DNA of 64,000 bases, taken from positions 42,004 to 106,003 of the forward strand of contig NZ_JAKSYG010000030.1 of NCBI RefSeq assembly GCF_022829725.1, given 5' to 3'. The first letter of the stretch is position 1, and every line of letters begins with the position of its first letter. Origin of the DNA: Methylobacterium sp. E-005. GTDB taxonomy: Bacteria; Pseudomonadota; Alphaproteobacteria; Rhizobiales; Beijerinckiaceae. Of this stretch, positions 17,344-26,084 are shown piece by piece. The notes under the pieces were generated by a model. It saw nothing but the letters and a program-made list of their open reading frames with translations. It did no database searches and had not been told where the DNA came from. Position numbers and translations under genes: made by a program.

Positions 17344-18159
17344 ATGCGCCTGACCCGACGCATCCTCGGCGTGCTCGCGCTCGGTGTGCTGGCGCTCTGT
17401 CCAGCCTCGCCCCCGGCACGGGCGGGGGAGGCCGTCGTGATATTCGCCGCGGCCAGCCTCAAGAACGCGCTGGATGACGCGACGGCGGCCTGGATGAAGG
17501 AGACCGGCAAGACCACTCGGATCTCCTATGCGGGCTCGAACACCCTCGCCAAGCAGATCGAGGCGGGCGCACCAACCGACCTGTTCCTCTCGGCGGACCA
17601 GAGCTGGATGGACTACGTCGAGCGGGCCGGCTTGGTGAAACCGGGCTCGCGGATCGACCTGTTGCGCAACGCCCTGGTCCTGATCGCACCGGGGCCGAAG
17701 ACCTCCGGCTCCGATCCGCAAATCGCCCTGGCACCCGATTTTGGAACGACGCTGACCAAGCTCCTCGGCGGCGGCAAGCTCGCCATGGCGACGATCGATG
17801 CCGTTCCCGCCGGCAAGTACGGGAAAGCGGCGCTCGAGAAGCTCGGGGCCTGGGAGACCGTGAAGGGGCAGGTCGCCCAGGCCGACAATGTGCGCGCAGC
17901 CCTGCTGCTCGTCGCCCGCGGCGAGGCGCCCCTCGGCATCGTCTACGCCACCGACGCGGCCGCGGATCCCAGCGTCCACGTGCTGGCGACCTTCCCGGCC
18001 GACAGCCATCCGCCGATCGTCTATCCGGCCGCGATCGTCAAAGACTCGCGCAATTCCGATGCGGCTGCTTTGCTGAGCTACCTGCGCGGTTCGGCGGCGC
18101 GGAGCGCCTTCGAGCAGCAGGGCTTCGGGGTGATCGACGCCTCAGCCGCCGGTCGATAG
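17344..18159 (+). CDS. modA: Molybdate ABC transporter substrate-binding protein
   Basis: A 271-residue periplasmic protein with a signal peptide (MRLTRRILGVLALGVLALCP, cleavage near PARA-GEA). The molybdate-contacting loops are FAAASLKNALDD, YAGSNTLAKQIEAGAPTDLF and the later ADNVRAALLLVARGEAPLGIVYATDA. AAAGGGGAT precedes the ATG. It opens the modABC cluster and is probably controlled by molybdate through the operator just upstream. The supply of molybdenum matters for the nitrate reductase encoded 44 kb away. Confidence 0.95.
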   Translation: MRLTRRILGVLALGVLALCPASPPARAGEAVVIFAAASLKNALDDATAAWMKETGKTTRISYAGSNTLAKQIEAGAPTDLFLSADQSWMDYVERAGLVKPGSRIDLLRNALVLIAPGPKTSGSDPQIALAPDFGTTLTKLLGGGKLAMATIDAVPAGKYGKAALEKLGAWETVKGQVAQADNVRAALLLVARGEAPLGIVYATDAAADPSVHVLATFPADSHPPIVYPAAIVKDSRNSDAAALLSYLRGSAARSAFEQQGFGVIDASAAGR

Positions 18160-18175
18160 CGGCGCGGCCGCCCTC

Positions 18176-18868
18176 GTGCTCGACCTGACCCCAGCGGAGT
18201 GGACCGCCGTCGCCCTCAGCCTCAGGGTAGCCCTGGTGGCGACTCTGGCCAGCCTCGGTCCGGGCCTCGCGATCGCGTGGATCCTGGCGCGGCGGCGCTT
18301 CCCCGGGCGGGCGCTCCTCGATGGGCTGGTCCATCTGCCGCTGATCCTGCCCCCGGTGGTGACCGGCTACCTCCTGCTCCTGGCCTTCGGCCGGCGGGGC
18401 CCGCTCGGGAGCCTCCTGTCCGAGGCCGGGATCGTCCTGGCGTTCCGCTGGACCGGGGCGGCGCTCGCCTGCGCGGTGATGGGCTTTCCCCTGATGGTGC
18501 GAGCGATGCGGCTGTCGATCGAGGCGGTGGACCTCCGTCTGGAGCAGGCCGCCGGGACGTTGGGCGCGAGTCCGCTGGCGGTGTTCCTCACCGTGACGTT
18601 GCCGTTGAGCCTGCCAGGCTGCATCGCGGGGGCCGTCCTGGCCTTCGCCAAGGCGATGGGCGAGTTCGGCGCCACCATCACCTTCGTGTCGAACATCCCG
18701 GGCGAGACGCAGACGCTGCCCTCGGCGATCTACACGCTCACCCAGGTTCCGGGCGGGGAGGGCCCCGCCCTGCGCCTCACCCTCGTGTCGATCGCCATCT
18801 CGGTGACGGCACTGCTCGCCTCCGAGTTCCTGGCCCACCGCGTCGGCCGGCGGCTGGGCGCGGGCTGA
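18176..18868 (+). CDS. modB: Molybdate ABC transporter permease
   Basis: A 230-residue inner-membrane permease starting at GTG 18176, 16 bases after modA. Five or so hydrophobic segments are visible; the coupling loop is AFAKAMGEFGATITFVSNIP, the EAA motif typical of ModB. It pairs with ModC, whose gene is displaced by an opposing gene. Confidence 0.95.
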   Translation: MLDLTPAEWTAVALSLRVALVATLASLGPGLAIAWILARRRFPGRALLDGLVHLPLILPPVVTGYLLLLAFGRRGPLGSLLSEAGIVLAFRWTGAALACAVMGFPLMVRAMRLSIEAVDLRLEQAAGTLGASPLAVFLTVTLPLSLPGCIAGAVLAFAKAMGEFGATITFVSNIPGETQTLPSAIYTLTQVPGGEGPALRLTLVSIAISVTALLASEFLAHRVGRRLGAG

Positions 18869-18916
18869 ATGCGTGCTCCGGTCACGCCCCGCGTCCCGTC
18901 GACGATGTGGCGGGTC

Positions 18917-19591
18917 TCACGCGGCCGGCGATCCACCGGCATAGGCGTAGGGGCCGCCCGCAGCCAGTGCCCGCCGATAGGCCGGGCGCGCGTGGATGCG
19001 CTCCAACCACGCGCGCACCTGCGGACCCGCCCCGGTGCCGCGGGCGGCGAAGGCCTCGAGCGGGAAGCTCATCATGATGTCGGCGGCGGTGAAATCCGCG
19101 CCGCAGAAATAGGGGCGTTCGGCGAGTTCCGTCTCCCAGTATGCCGCGTGCCGGCGCAGGTCCGGATCGACGAAGCCGCGCAGCACCGTGTCGGCGATTC
19201 GGCGGATCAGGGGACGCAGGAGCCATGGGCTGCCCGGAGCCAGGCGGGAGAAGATCAGCTTGATCAGGAGCGGCGGCATCGCCGAGCCCTCCGCGTAATG
19301 CATCCAATAGATGTAGCGCATGTGCGCCTGCGTGGCCGAGGGCGGCACCAGCGCGCCGCCGGCCTTGGCGGTGAGGTAGGCGATGATCGCCCCGGTCTCC
19401 GCCACCACGATCCCGTCGTCGGTGATCACCGGCGACTTGCCGAGCGGATGGACGGCGACCAGTTCCGGGGGCGCCCGCATCGTCCGGGGATCGCGTGCGT
19501 AGCGCTTCACCGTGTAGGCCAGCCCGAGCTCCTCCAGCAGCCAGAGCACGCGCTGCGACCGGCTGTTCTCGAGATGGTGGACCGTGATCAT
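18917..19591 (-). CDS. Glutathione S-transferase
   Basis: A 224-residue protein with a thioredoxin-like N-terminal domain (MITVHHLENSRSQRVLWLLE; cis-Pro in GKSPVITDDG; glutathione-contact motif VAETGAII) and an all-helical C-terminal domain (ADFTAADIMMSFPLE). It probably conjugates or reduces small electrophiles in the cytoplasm. The longer in-frame upstream extension overlaps modC and is rejected. Its position is odd: it runs antisense between modB and modC, so it interrupts a transport operon. Confidence 0.9.
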   Translation of the reverse strand: MITVHHLENSRSQRVLWLLEELGLAYTVKRYARDPRTMRAPPELVAVHPLGKSPVITDDGIVVAETGAIIAYLTAKAGGALVPPSATQAHMRYIYWMHYAEGSAMPPLLIKLIFSRLAPGSPWLLRPLIRRIADTVLRGFVDPDLRRHAAYWETELAERPYFCGADFTAADIMMSFPLEAFAARGTGAGPQVRAWLERIHARPAYRRALAAGGPYAYAGGSPAA

Positions 19592-19653
19592 CGCGGCTGC
19601 GTCCCTGCCGGCGCCGGACCGCGCCGCGCCACTTGGTATCCGAGGCCCCCCGC

Positions 19654-20757
19654 GTGAGCATCCAGGTCGACGTCTCCCTGCGCCGCGGCGCATTCACCCT
19701 CGACGCGGCCTTCGAGGCCGGAGCGGGGCTCACCGCCCTGTTCGGACGCTCGGGCTCGGGCAAGACGACGCTGATCGACCTGATCGCCGGGCTCGCCCGG
19801 CCGGACCGGGGCCGGATCGTGGTCGGCGACGTCGCGCTGGTCGATACTGCCGCCCGCCTCTTTCAGCCGCCCCACAGGCGGCGCGTCGGCGTGGTGTTCC
19901 AGGATGCGCGGTTGTTCCCGCATCTCAGCGTGCGGACCAACCTCGCCTATGGCCGCGTCTTCGCCCGGTACCGGGCCGATCCAGCCCAGTTCGATGCGGT
20001 GATCGGCATGCTCGGCATCGGCCACCTGCTCGATCGCCGCCCCGCCGGCCTGTCGGGGGGCGAGCGCCAGCGGGTCGCCATCGGCCGGGCACTGCTCGCG
20101 CGCCCGCGCCTGCTGCTGATGGACGAGCCCCTGGCGGCGCTGGACGAGGCCCGCAAGGCCGAGATCCTCCCCTATATCGAGCGCCTGCGTGACGAGGCCG
20201 GCCTGCCGATCGTCTATGTCAGCCACGCGGTCTCGGAGGTGGCGCGGCTCGCCACCTCCGTGGTGGTGCTCGAGGCCGGACGCGTGGCCGCCGCCGGCCC
20301 CGCCGAGGCGATCCTGCGCCGGGCCGATCTCGCCGCGGTCCACGACGCCGAGGCCGGGGCGCTGCTCGACATGGTGGTGGAGGCGGTCGATCCGGAAAGC
20401 GGCCTGATGCATCTGACCGGCGCTGCCGGCCGGCTGCTGGTGCCGGGGCAGGGGCGTCCGGTTGGCGCGCGCCTGCGGGTGCGGATCCCAGCCCGCGACG
20501 TATTGGTGGCGACCACACGGCCCCAGGGCCTCAGCGCGCGCAACGTCCTGCCCGGCCGGATCTGCGGACTCGCGCCGTCGGGCACCGAGGTGGGCGTGGA
20601 GATGACGTGCAACGGCGTGCATCTCGTCGCGCGGGTGACCCGGGCGGCGGCTGCCGACCTCGGCCTCGCGCCCGGTCAACCGGTCTTTGCCATCGTGAAG
20701 AGCGTCGCTTTCGATCCGGCGGGGATCGGCCTCCTGCGAAACTCTGTCGCGATTTGA
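19654..20757 (+). CDS. modC: Molybdate ABC transporter ATP-binding protein
   Basis: A 367-residue ATPase. GTG at 19654 gives MSIQVDVSLRRGAFTLDAAF; a TTG 21 bases earlier is less likely. Walker A GRSGSGKTT (31-39), signature LSGGERQRVAIGRALL, Walker B LLLMDEPLAALD, switch H in VYVSHAVSEVARL. The C-terminal third is a TOBE/MOP-type domain (RVRIPARDVLVATTRPQGLSARN onward), which senses molybdate. It is separated from modB by the antisense glutathione S-transferase and must be transcribed through it or from its own promoter at about 19600-19650. Confidence 0.94.
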   Translation: MSIQVDVSLRRGAFTLDAAFEAGAGLTALFGRSGSGKTTLIDLIAGLARPDRGRIVVGDVALVDTAARLFQPPHRRRVGVVFQDARLFPHLSVRTNLAYGRVFARYRADPAQFDAVIGMLGIGHLLDRRPAGLSGGERQRVAIGRALLARPRLLLMDEPLAALDEARKAEILPYIERLRDEAGLPIVYVSHAVSEVARLATSVVVLEAGRVAAAGPAEAILRRADLAAVHDAEAGALLDMVVEAVDPESGLMHLTGAAGRLLVPGQGRPVGARLRVRIPARDVLVATTRPQGLSARNVLPGRICGLAPSGTEVGVEMTCNGVHLVARVTRAAAADLGLAPGQPVFAIVKSVAFDPAGIGLLRNSVAI

Positions 20758-20874
20758 AACGGCCGAAAACGCCGCTTAACCAAATCCATATTATGAATAC
20801 ACAACCCTTGGTTAGGAATCAGACGCCACGCTAGATTGAGAGGATAAGAAAGCACAACCTTCAGAGGCAAATCG

Positions 20875-21321
20875 ATGGGCATCCGACGCCTGCTCCATCA
20901 CCCCTTCTTCGGCGGACCGGCCTGTCGCAGCGGCAGTTCCGCGGTGGAGTTCGCCCTGGTGACGCCGGTGCTGCTGCTGTTCTTCGCCGGGATCGCGATG
21001 TTCGGGATCTGCCTCGGCGCGGCCCACAACCTGCGCCAGATCGCGGCGGAGGCGGCCCGCGCCTCGGTGGCGGGCGTGACCGATACGGAACGCGCAACCC
21101 TGGTGCAGAACACCGTGAACCGCAGCCTGAGCACGGGTGCGATGTTCCGGCCGGGCAGCGTCGCCGTGCAAGTCGGGCCCGATCCGAACGACACCACCAT
21201 CTACACGGTCACGCTCACCGCCGACACAGCGTCGCTCGGCGTCAACGTGTTCGCGCGCCTGCTCCCGATGCTGCCCACCGTGGTCCGCAGCACGGTCAGC
21301 GTCCGCAAGGGGGGCCTGTGA
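20875..21321 (+). CDS. TadE-like pilus assembly protein
   Basis: A 148-residue protein. A short basic N-terminus is followed by the TadE motif and one hydrophobic helix: SGSSAVEFALVTPVLLLFFA. The rest is periplasmic (SLSTGAMFRPGSVAVQVGPD). TadE-type pseudopilins belong to the tight-adherence pilus system. AGAGG lies upstream of the ATG. The preceding 117 bases (20758-20874) are AT-rich for this genome and contain TTAACC and GGTTAG motifs, probably the promoter. No other tad gene is nearby. Confidence 0.85.
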   Translation: MGIRRLLHHPFFGGPACRSGSSAVEFALVTPVLLLFFAGIAMFGICLGAAHNLRQIAAEAARASVAGVTDTERATLVQNTVNRSLSTGAMFRPGSVAVQVGPDPNDTTIYTVTLTADTASLGVNVFARLLPMLPTVVRSTVSVRKGGL

Positions 21322-22958
21322 TCCGCCGGATCGCGGACCGGCGGCATCGCTTCGGCGCGGCGCAGGGCGGCAACGTGGCGATCCTGGTGGCGCTCGGCAG
21401 CACGCTCCTGTTGGGGGCGGCCGCCGTCGGGATCGATCTCGGCCTCGTGGTCCAGGCGCGGCGCAAGGCGCAGGGAGCGGCCGACATCGCCGCCATGATG
21501 GCGGCAATCGACCCGACCCAGGCCGACACGATGGCGCGCCGCTCGCTCGGCGATAACGGCTACGGCAGCGCCACCGCCACGGTGGATGTCGGCACCTACG
21601 ATGCGAGCCAACCAGGGGTTGCACCCTCCAGCCGGTTCCGTCCAGGGGCCAGCCCGGCGAACGCCGCCCGCGTCGGCCTGTCGACCTCGGTCCCGGTCAC
21701 GTTCGGGCGGGCGCTCGGGCTCGCCGGCGCGGTTCCGCTCCGGGTGACCGGAACGGCTGCTAGCGCGCGGTTCGCAGCTTTCAGCGTGGGGTCGGGCACC
21801 CTGCAGGTCAACAACGCGATCGCCAACGCCCTACTCGGCAGCCTGCTCGGCGCGCAGCTGTCGCTGAGCGTGGGCGACTACAATGCCCTTCTGGGCGCCC
21901 GGGTCGACGGCCTGCGGGTCCTTGACGCCCTCGCGCCGAGTCTGAACCTCCAGGCTGCGAGCTACACGAGCATCGTCCAGGCCAGCGCCAGCGTCGGGCA
22001 GGTTCTGATGGCGCTCCGGGTGGCCGCGCAGGGCAACGCCGCCGCCGTCAATGCCCTGTCGGGCATCTTGAACGCGCTGCCGAATGCCGGAAACACGGTC
22101 CCGATCGGACAGATCGCTCCCCTCGGCGATGCCGCCGCGCTGGCCCCTCCGCGGGGCTTCGGTGGCCCGACCGTCGGCCTGATGAGCATCCTGGGGGCAA
22201 CCGCTTCGCTGGCGAACGGCCAGAACCAAGTCTCGGTCGATCTGGGGGCCTCCATCCCGGGCCTCCTGTCGACGCGCCTGACCCTGGCGATCGGCGAGCG
22301 CCGCCGCAGTTCGGGCTGGGTCCGCCCGGGCGGGCCGAACGCCACCGTCCAGACGGCGCAGACGCGGCTGCTGATCGAGGCCACCGCCTCGGCCCCCCTG
22401 GGACTGGGAACGCTCTCGCTCTCCATCTACGCCGAGGTCGCGCCCGCTCAAGCGACGCTGCGGGCGCTGGGCTGCGCCGGCGGCGCGCGCCAAGCCACCA
22501 TCGACGCCCAGACCGGCCTCGCGACGCTCGCGGTGGCAGCGGTCCCACGGGGCGCCGTCATCGGCGGCGGCACCGGTCCGGACCTGTCGCAACCCGCCGC
22601 CCTGATCGCGCTCCCCCTCGTCAACGTATCGGGGCGCGCCCTGACCACGATCGGATCGACGACGCAGACCCTCGTCTTCAACGAGGCCGACATCGCCAAC
22701 CATACGGTGCGGACGGTGTCGTCGACCGGTCTGACCCAATCCCTGACCGGCAGCCTGCTTGGCAACCTGTCCCTGGCCATCAACGGCATCGGCGTGAGCC
22801 CGCTGCTCCAGACCTCGCTCGGCGCGACCTTCGCCGCCATAGCGCCAGGCCTCGACCTCGTGCTGGACACCACGTTACGGACGATCGGGCTGCGCCTCGG
22901 CTACGCGGATGTCGACGTGGACGGCGTGCTCTGCAGCCAGGCCGTGCTGGTGCAGTAA
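21318..22958 (+). CDS. TadG-like secreted protein
   Basis: A 546-residue protein starting with GTG that overlaps the TadE stop by four bases, so the two are translationally coupled. The N-terminus is TadG-like: QGGNVAILVALGSTLLLGAA, then ARRKAQGAADIAAMMAA, a single anchor helix followed by the conserved Ala-rich segment. The remaining 400 residues are a beta-rich, Ala/Leu/Gly-rich periplasmic region with no von Willebrand domain visible. It reads like the DUF2134-type TadG found throughout Methylobacterium. Confidence 0.82.
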   Translation: MIRRIADRRHRFGAAQGGNVAILVALGSTLLLGAAAVGIDLGLVVQARRKAQGAADIAAMMAAIDPTQADTMARRSLGDNGYGSATATVDVGTYDASQPGVAPSSRFRPGASPANAARVGLSTSVPVTFGRALGLAGAVPLRVTGTAASARFAAFSVGSGTLQVNNAIANALLGSLLGAQLSLSVGDYNALLGARVDGLRVLDALAPSLNLQAASYTSIVQASASVGQVLMALRVAAQGNAAAVNALSGILNALPNAGNTVPIGQIAPLGDAAALAPPRGFGGPTVGLMSILGATASLANGQNQVSVDLGASIPGLLSTRLTLAIGERRRSSGWVRPGGPNATVQTAQTRLLIEATASAPLGLGTLSLSIYAEVAPAQATLRALGCAGGARQATIDAQTGLATLAVAAVPRGAVIGGGTGPDLSQPAALIALPLVNVSGRALTTIGSTTQTLVFNEADIANHTVRTVSSTGLTQSLTGSLLGNLSLAINGIGVSPLLQTSLGATFAAIAPGLDLVLDTTLRTIGLRLGYADVDVDGVLCSQAVLVQ

Positions 22959-22998
22959 GGCCGCCGGGCGCCCGCGAGACCCCGCAGGCGAGCCGCGC

Positions 22999-23106
22999 CT
23001 ACCCGATCTGCGTCAGGAGCGTGAACGCGCCGAAGATCAGCACGGCGCCGACCGCTGCGGCCAGCAGGATGAGCGCGGCGCGCGATTCCCGTATTTCCGG
23101 CGACAT
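22999..23106 (-). CDS. Possible small transmembrane protein, 35 residues
   Basis: A minus-strand frame, MSPEIRESRAALILLAAAVG then AVLIFGAFTLLTQIG. It has a charged N-terminus and one well-formed membrane helix, typical of genuine small membrane proteins. GGACAGG lies about three bases upstream. The rest of the 346-base gap (22959-23304) shows nothing. It is convergent with the TadG-like gene. Confidence 0.48.
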   Translation of the reverse strand: MSPEIRESRAALILLAAAVGAVLIFGAFTLLTQIG

Positions 23107-23304
23107 GGGCCTGTCCGATCCGATAGCCTCGTGGCTCGCGCTTCCGCGAGAGGCCGAGACTCGCACCGAAGCCGCCGCCTGTCGACTTCCATCGGGGCCG
23201 CGCACCCGACAGCTTGGCGGATCTGACGCCGCATTTGACCGAACCCGGCGCGCGTTCCGGACGATCCGCGTGCAGGATGCGTCCGGATCATCACGGAGCG
23301 ACCG

Positions 23305-24210
23305 ATGCGGACCGATATCGCCTTTGTCTCGGAGGGCCGGACCCTGCGCGGCTGGCTCTACCGCCCCGATGCAACCGCCGGCCCGGTCCCCACGATCGTG
23401 ATGGCGCACGGCTTCTCGGCGGTGAAAGAGCAGTATCTCGACCGCTATGCCGAGGTCTTCCAGGCCGCGGGCTTCGGCGTGCTGGTCTACGACCACGCCA
23501 ATCTCGGGGCGAGCGACGGCCTGCCCCGGCAGGAGGTGGATCCGGTACTCCAGAAGCGGGGATACCGGGACGCGATCAGCTTCGCGCAGACCGTCTCGTG
23601 GATCGACCCGGACCGGATCGGCATCTGGGGCACCAGCTACAGCGGCGGCCATGTGATCGAGGTGGCGGCCATCGACCGGCGGGTCCGGTGCGTCGTCGCG
23701 CAGGTCCCGTTCATAAGCGGCTCGGCCTCGGCGCAGCGTCGGACCCGAACGGATCTCGTGCCGGCCCAGCTGCGCCGCTTCGAGGCGGATCGCGCCGCCC
23801 GGTTTCGCGGCGAGGACCACGTCCTGCTGCCGGCGGTCTCCGCCGATCCGCAGCAGGCCTGCGCCATGCCGGGGGCTGACGGCTACGCGTTCTTCACCGG
23901 GACGGAAGCTTTCGCGCCCGCATGGCGCAACGCCGTGACCCTGCGCAGCGCCGAGCTGTCCCGGGAGAACGAGCCCGGCATCCACATCGCCCGGATCAGT
24001 CCGACCCCGCTCCTGATGATCGTCGCCGAGCACGACGCACTGACCGCCACCGATCTGTGCCTGGAGGCGTATCAGCGGGCGCTGCCGCCCAAGCACCTCG
24101 TGATGGTGCCGGGCGGCCATTTCGACCCCTATGTCCGGCACTTCGACCGGACCAGCACGGCGGCGCGCGACTGGTTCGCGGGCCATCTCAGCGATGCAGC
24201 TCGCACCTGA
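23305..24210 (+). CDS. Alpha/beta hydrolase
   Basis: A 301-residue serine hydrolase of the dienelactone-hydrolase/X-Pro-peptidase-like group. The oxyanion region is VMAHGFSAVKEQYLDRYAE; the nucleophile elbow is GTSYSGG; the acid is probably D in VAEHDALT and the base H in VPGGHFDPYVRHF. Substrate unknown. CACGGAGC precedes the ATG. The end overlaps the start of the AraC-family gene by 17 bases, so the two are coupled and the regulator may control the hydrolase or respond to its product. Confidence 0.88.
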   Translation: MRTDIAFVSEGRTLRGWLYRPDATAGPVPTIVMAHGFSAVKEQYLDRYAEVFQAAGFGVLVYDHANLGASDGLPRQEVDPVLQKRGYRDAISFAQTVSWIDPDRIGIWGTSYSGGHVIEVAAIDRRVRCVVAQVPFISGSASAQRRTRTDLVPAQLRRFEADRAARFRGEDHVLLPAVSADPQQACAMPGADGYAFFTGTEAFAPAWRNAVTLRSAELSRENEPGIHIARISPTPLLMIVAEHDALTATDLCLEAYQRALPPKHLVMVPGGHFDPYVRHFDRTSTAARDWFAGHLSDAART

Positions 24211-24961
24211 CCGGCACCCCGACATCGTTTGCGCGCGCCGGGACTACCCGGATGGCTTCGTCGTCGGTCCGCACTGTCATGCGCAGGCGCAGCTGATCTA
24301 CGCCACGGCCGGCGTGATGGAGATCCGCGCGGCGGGAAGCCTATGGCTGGTTCCGCCGCAGCGCGCGCTCTGGGTGGATGTCGGGGTGGCCCACGCGCTC
24401 CGCGCCCGCGGGACGGTCTCGCTGCGGACCCTCTACCTCGCCCGCGCTGCCGTGCCGCCCGGCCTGCCGGAGGATCCCGCGAGCCTCGTGGTCTCCCCGC
24501 TGCTGCGCGCATTGATCCTGCGCGCCATCGAATCCGCCGGCGCATCCGATCCCGGCGGGCGGCACGGCCGGCTGCTCGGCGTGCTGATCGACGAGATCGC
24601 GACCCTGCCGCGCTGCCCGCTTCAGCTCGCGCTTCCAACCGAGCCGCGGCTGCGCCGGGCTTGCGAAGCCATCCTGGCGGACCCCGGCGGACGGCTTGAC
24701 ATGGCGGCGCTCGCCGTCCTGGCCGGCACCTCCGAACGGACGCTCGCCCGCTTGGCCGAGCGGGACTTGGGTCTGCCCTTCTCGCTCTGGCGGCAGCAGG
24801 CCCGGATCCTGGCAGCCCTGCCCATCCTGGCCGGCGGCGGCTCGGTCACCGACGCGGCCCTGAGCCTGGGCTATGCCAGCCCGAGCGCCTTCGCGGGCAT
24901 GTTCCGTAGGCTCGTCGGCGCGCCCCCTTCGGCCTTCCGGGCGGACCGCTCGCCGGACTGA
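24194..24961 (+). CDS. AraC-family transcriptional regulator
   Basis: A 255-residue regulator. The N-terminal half is a cupin sensor ([39 protein letters not shown]). The C-terminal half carries two helix-turn-helix motifs: [20 protein letters not shown] and the second ending [20 protein letters not shown] followed by [13 protein letters not shown]. It overlaps the upstream hydrolase gene by 17 bases. Inducer unknown. Confidence 0.9.
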   Translation: MQLAPDRHPDIVCARRDYPDGFVVGPHCHAQAQLIYATAGVMEIRAAGSLWLVPPQRALWVDVGVAHALRARGTVSLRTLYLARAAVPPGLPEDPASLVVSPLLRALILRAIESAGASDPGGRHGRLLGVLIDEIATLPRCPLQLALPTEPRLRRACEAILADPGGRLDMAALAVLAGTSERTLARLAERDLGLPFSLWRQQARILAALPILAGGGSVTDAALSLGYASPSAFAGMFRRLVGAPPSAFRADRSPD

Positions 24962-24992
24962 CCGGCCGCACAAACCATTTGACAGGCGCAGG

Positions 24993-25038
24993 GCAGGGCT
25001 CCAAGTTTGTACCGATCGGTACAAACTTGGAGCCCTGC
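24993..25038. promoter_or_regulatory. Perfect 46-bp palindrome, probable TetR operator and RBS-masking hairpin
   Basis: Bases 24993-25015 are the exact reverse complement of 25016-25038, with no loop. The centre reads TTTGTACCGATCGGTACAAA, the form of operators bound by TetR-family dimers. A TTGACA at 24979-24984 places a promoter so that its -10 falls inside the palindrome, so binding would block transcription. The right arm also contains the GGAG (25029-25032) that serves the GTG at 25042. In a transcript covering the whole palindrome this is paired with CTCC (24999-25002). The tetR gene lies 470 bases downstream. Confidence 0.8.
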
Positions 25039-25041
25039 ATC

Positions 25042-25509
25042 GTGTCGGACCGTCCGCCCCTTCCCCCCTTCACCGCCGAGACCGCCGCCAAGAAGGCCCG
25101 CATGGCCGAGGATGCCTGGAACGGGCGCGACCCCGAGCGCGTCTCGCTCGCCTACACGCCGGACAGCGTCTGGCGGAACCGCAGCGAATTCCTGACGGGC
25201 CGCGAAGCCATCGTGGCGTTCCTCCAGCGCAAATGGGCCCAGGAGCTCGAGTACCGGCTGATCAAGGAGGTCTGGACCTTCGGCGGCGACCGGATCGCGG
25301 TGCGCTTCGCCTACGAGTGGCACGATGCTGAGGGGCGGTGGTTCCGCTCCTACGGCAACGAGAACTGGGAATTCGATGCCCATGGCCTGATGCGCCGCCG
25401 GATCGCCAGCATCAACGATCTGGCGATCCCCGAAGCCGACCGGAAGTTTCACTGGCCGCTCGGTCGGCGCCCTGATGATCACCCGGGCCTCACCGATCTC
25501 GGTCTCTGA
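25042..25509 (+). CDS. DUF1348 (NTF2/SnoaL-like) protein
   Basis: A 155-residue protein of the nuclear-transport-factor-2-like fold. [40 protein letters not shown] and [20 protein letters not shown] are the family's hallmarks. Members are often induced by stress or xenobiotics; the catalytic role is unknown. The start is GTG 25042, four bases after the palindrome; an upstream frame through the palindrome is open but unlikely. It forms a pair with the TetR gene six bases downstream, so the regulator probably controls both. Confidence 0.86.
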   Translation: MSDRPPLPPFTAETAAKKARMAEDAWNGRDPERVSLAYTPDSVWRNRSEFLTGREAIVAFLQRKWAQELEYRLIKEVWTFGGDRIAVRFAYEWHDAEGRWFRSYGNENWEFDAHGLMRRRIASINDLAIPEADRKFHWPLGRRPDDHPGLTDLGL

Positions 25510-25514
25510 GGGCG

Positions 25515-26063
25515 GTGACCGGCCGGGCCGAAGCGCTGCCGGCGCTCGCGGAGGTGTTCCGCGCGCACGGCTACGAAGGCGCCAGCCTCGCGCTGATCAG
25601 CCGGGCAACCGGCTTGGGCAAAGGGAGCCTGTACAACCTCTTTCCCGGCGGGAAGGCCGAGATGGCGTCCTGTGTGCTGGAGGAGATCGACAATTGGTTT
25701 GAACACAACCTCTACGCACCGCTCCGCCAGGCGGAGCGGCCCGCAGAGGCGGTGTCGGCCATGTTCGACGCGGTCGAGGCGTATTTCCGGTCCGGGCGGC
25801 GGGTCTGCCTGGTGGGTATCGTGGCGCTCAGCTCAGAGCGCGACCGGTTCGGCGAGGCAGTGCGGAGCTACTTCGCGCGCTGGGTCGCGGCGCTCACCGA
25901 AGCCCTGCAGCGGTCGGGCCGGGACGCAGCGGCGAGCGCCGCCCTGGCGGAGGAGATCGTGATCCAAATCCAGGGAGCCATCGTCCTGGCCCGGGCGCTG
26001 GACGATCCCACCGTCTACACCCGCGCCATGACGGCACTGAAAGCCAGGACCGCCGCGGGTTGA
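25515..26063 (+). CDS. TetR-family transcriptional repressor
   Basis: A 182-residue repressor starting at GTG 25515. The DNA-binding domain is short at the N-terminus; the helix-turn-helix is ASLALISRATGLGKGSLYNL followed by FPGGKAEMA. The C-terminal ligand domain resembles the TetR_C group common in AcrR-like regulators. Ligand unknown. The likely target is the palindrome at 24993-25038, giving an autoregulated two-gene unit with the DUF1348 protein. Confidence 0.9.
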   Translation: MTGRAEALPALAEVFRAHGYEGASLALISRATGLGKGSLYNLFPGGKAEMASCVLEEIDNWFEHNLYAPLRQAERPAEAVSAMFDAVEAYFRSGRRVCLVGIVALSSERDRFGEAVRSYFARWVAALTEALQRSGRDAAASAALAEEIVIQIQGAIVLARALDDPTVYTRAMTALKARTAAG

Positions 26064-26084
26064 GCGCCGCGACGGCCCCACGCC

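Noticed and set aside
24979..25041. DUF1348 frame starting upstream through the palindrome
   Set aside because: It would translate the operator; the GTG at 25042 has its own GGAG and matches the family N-terminus.
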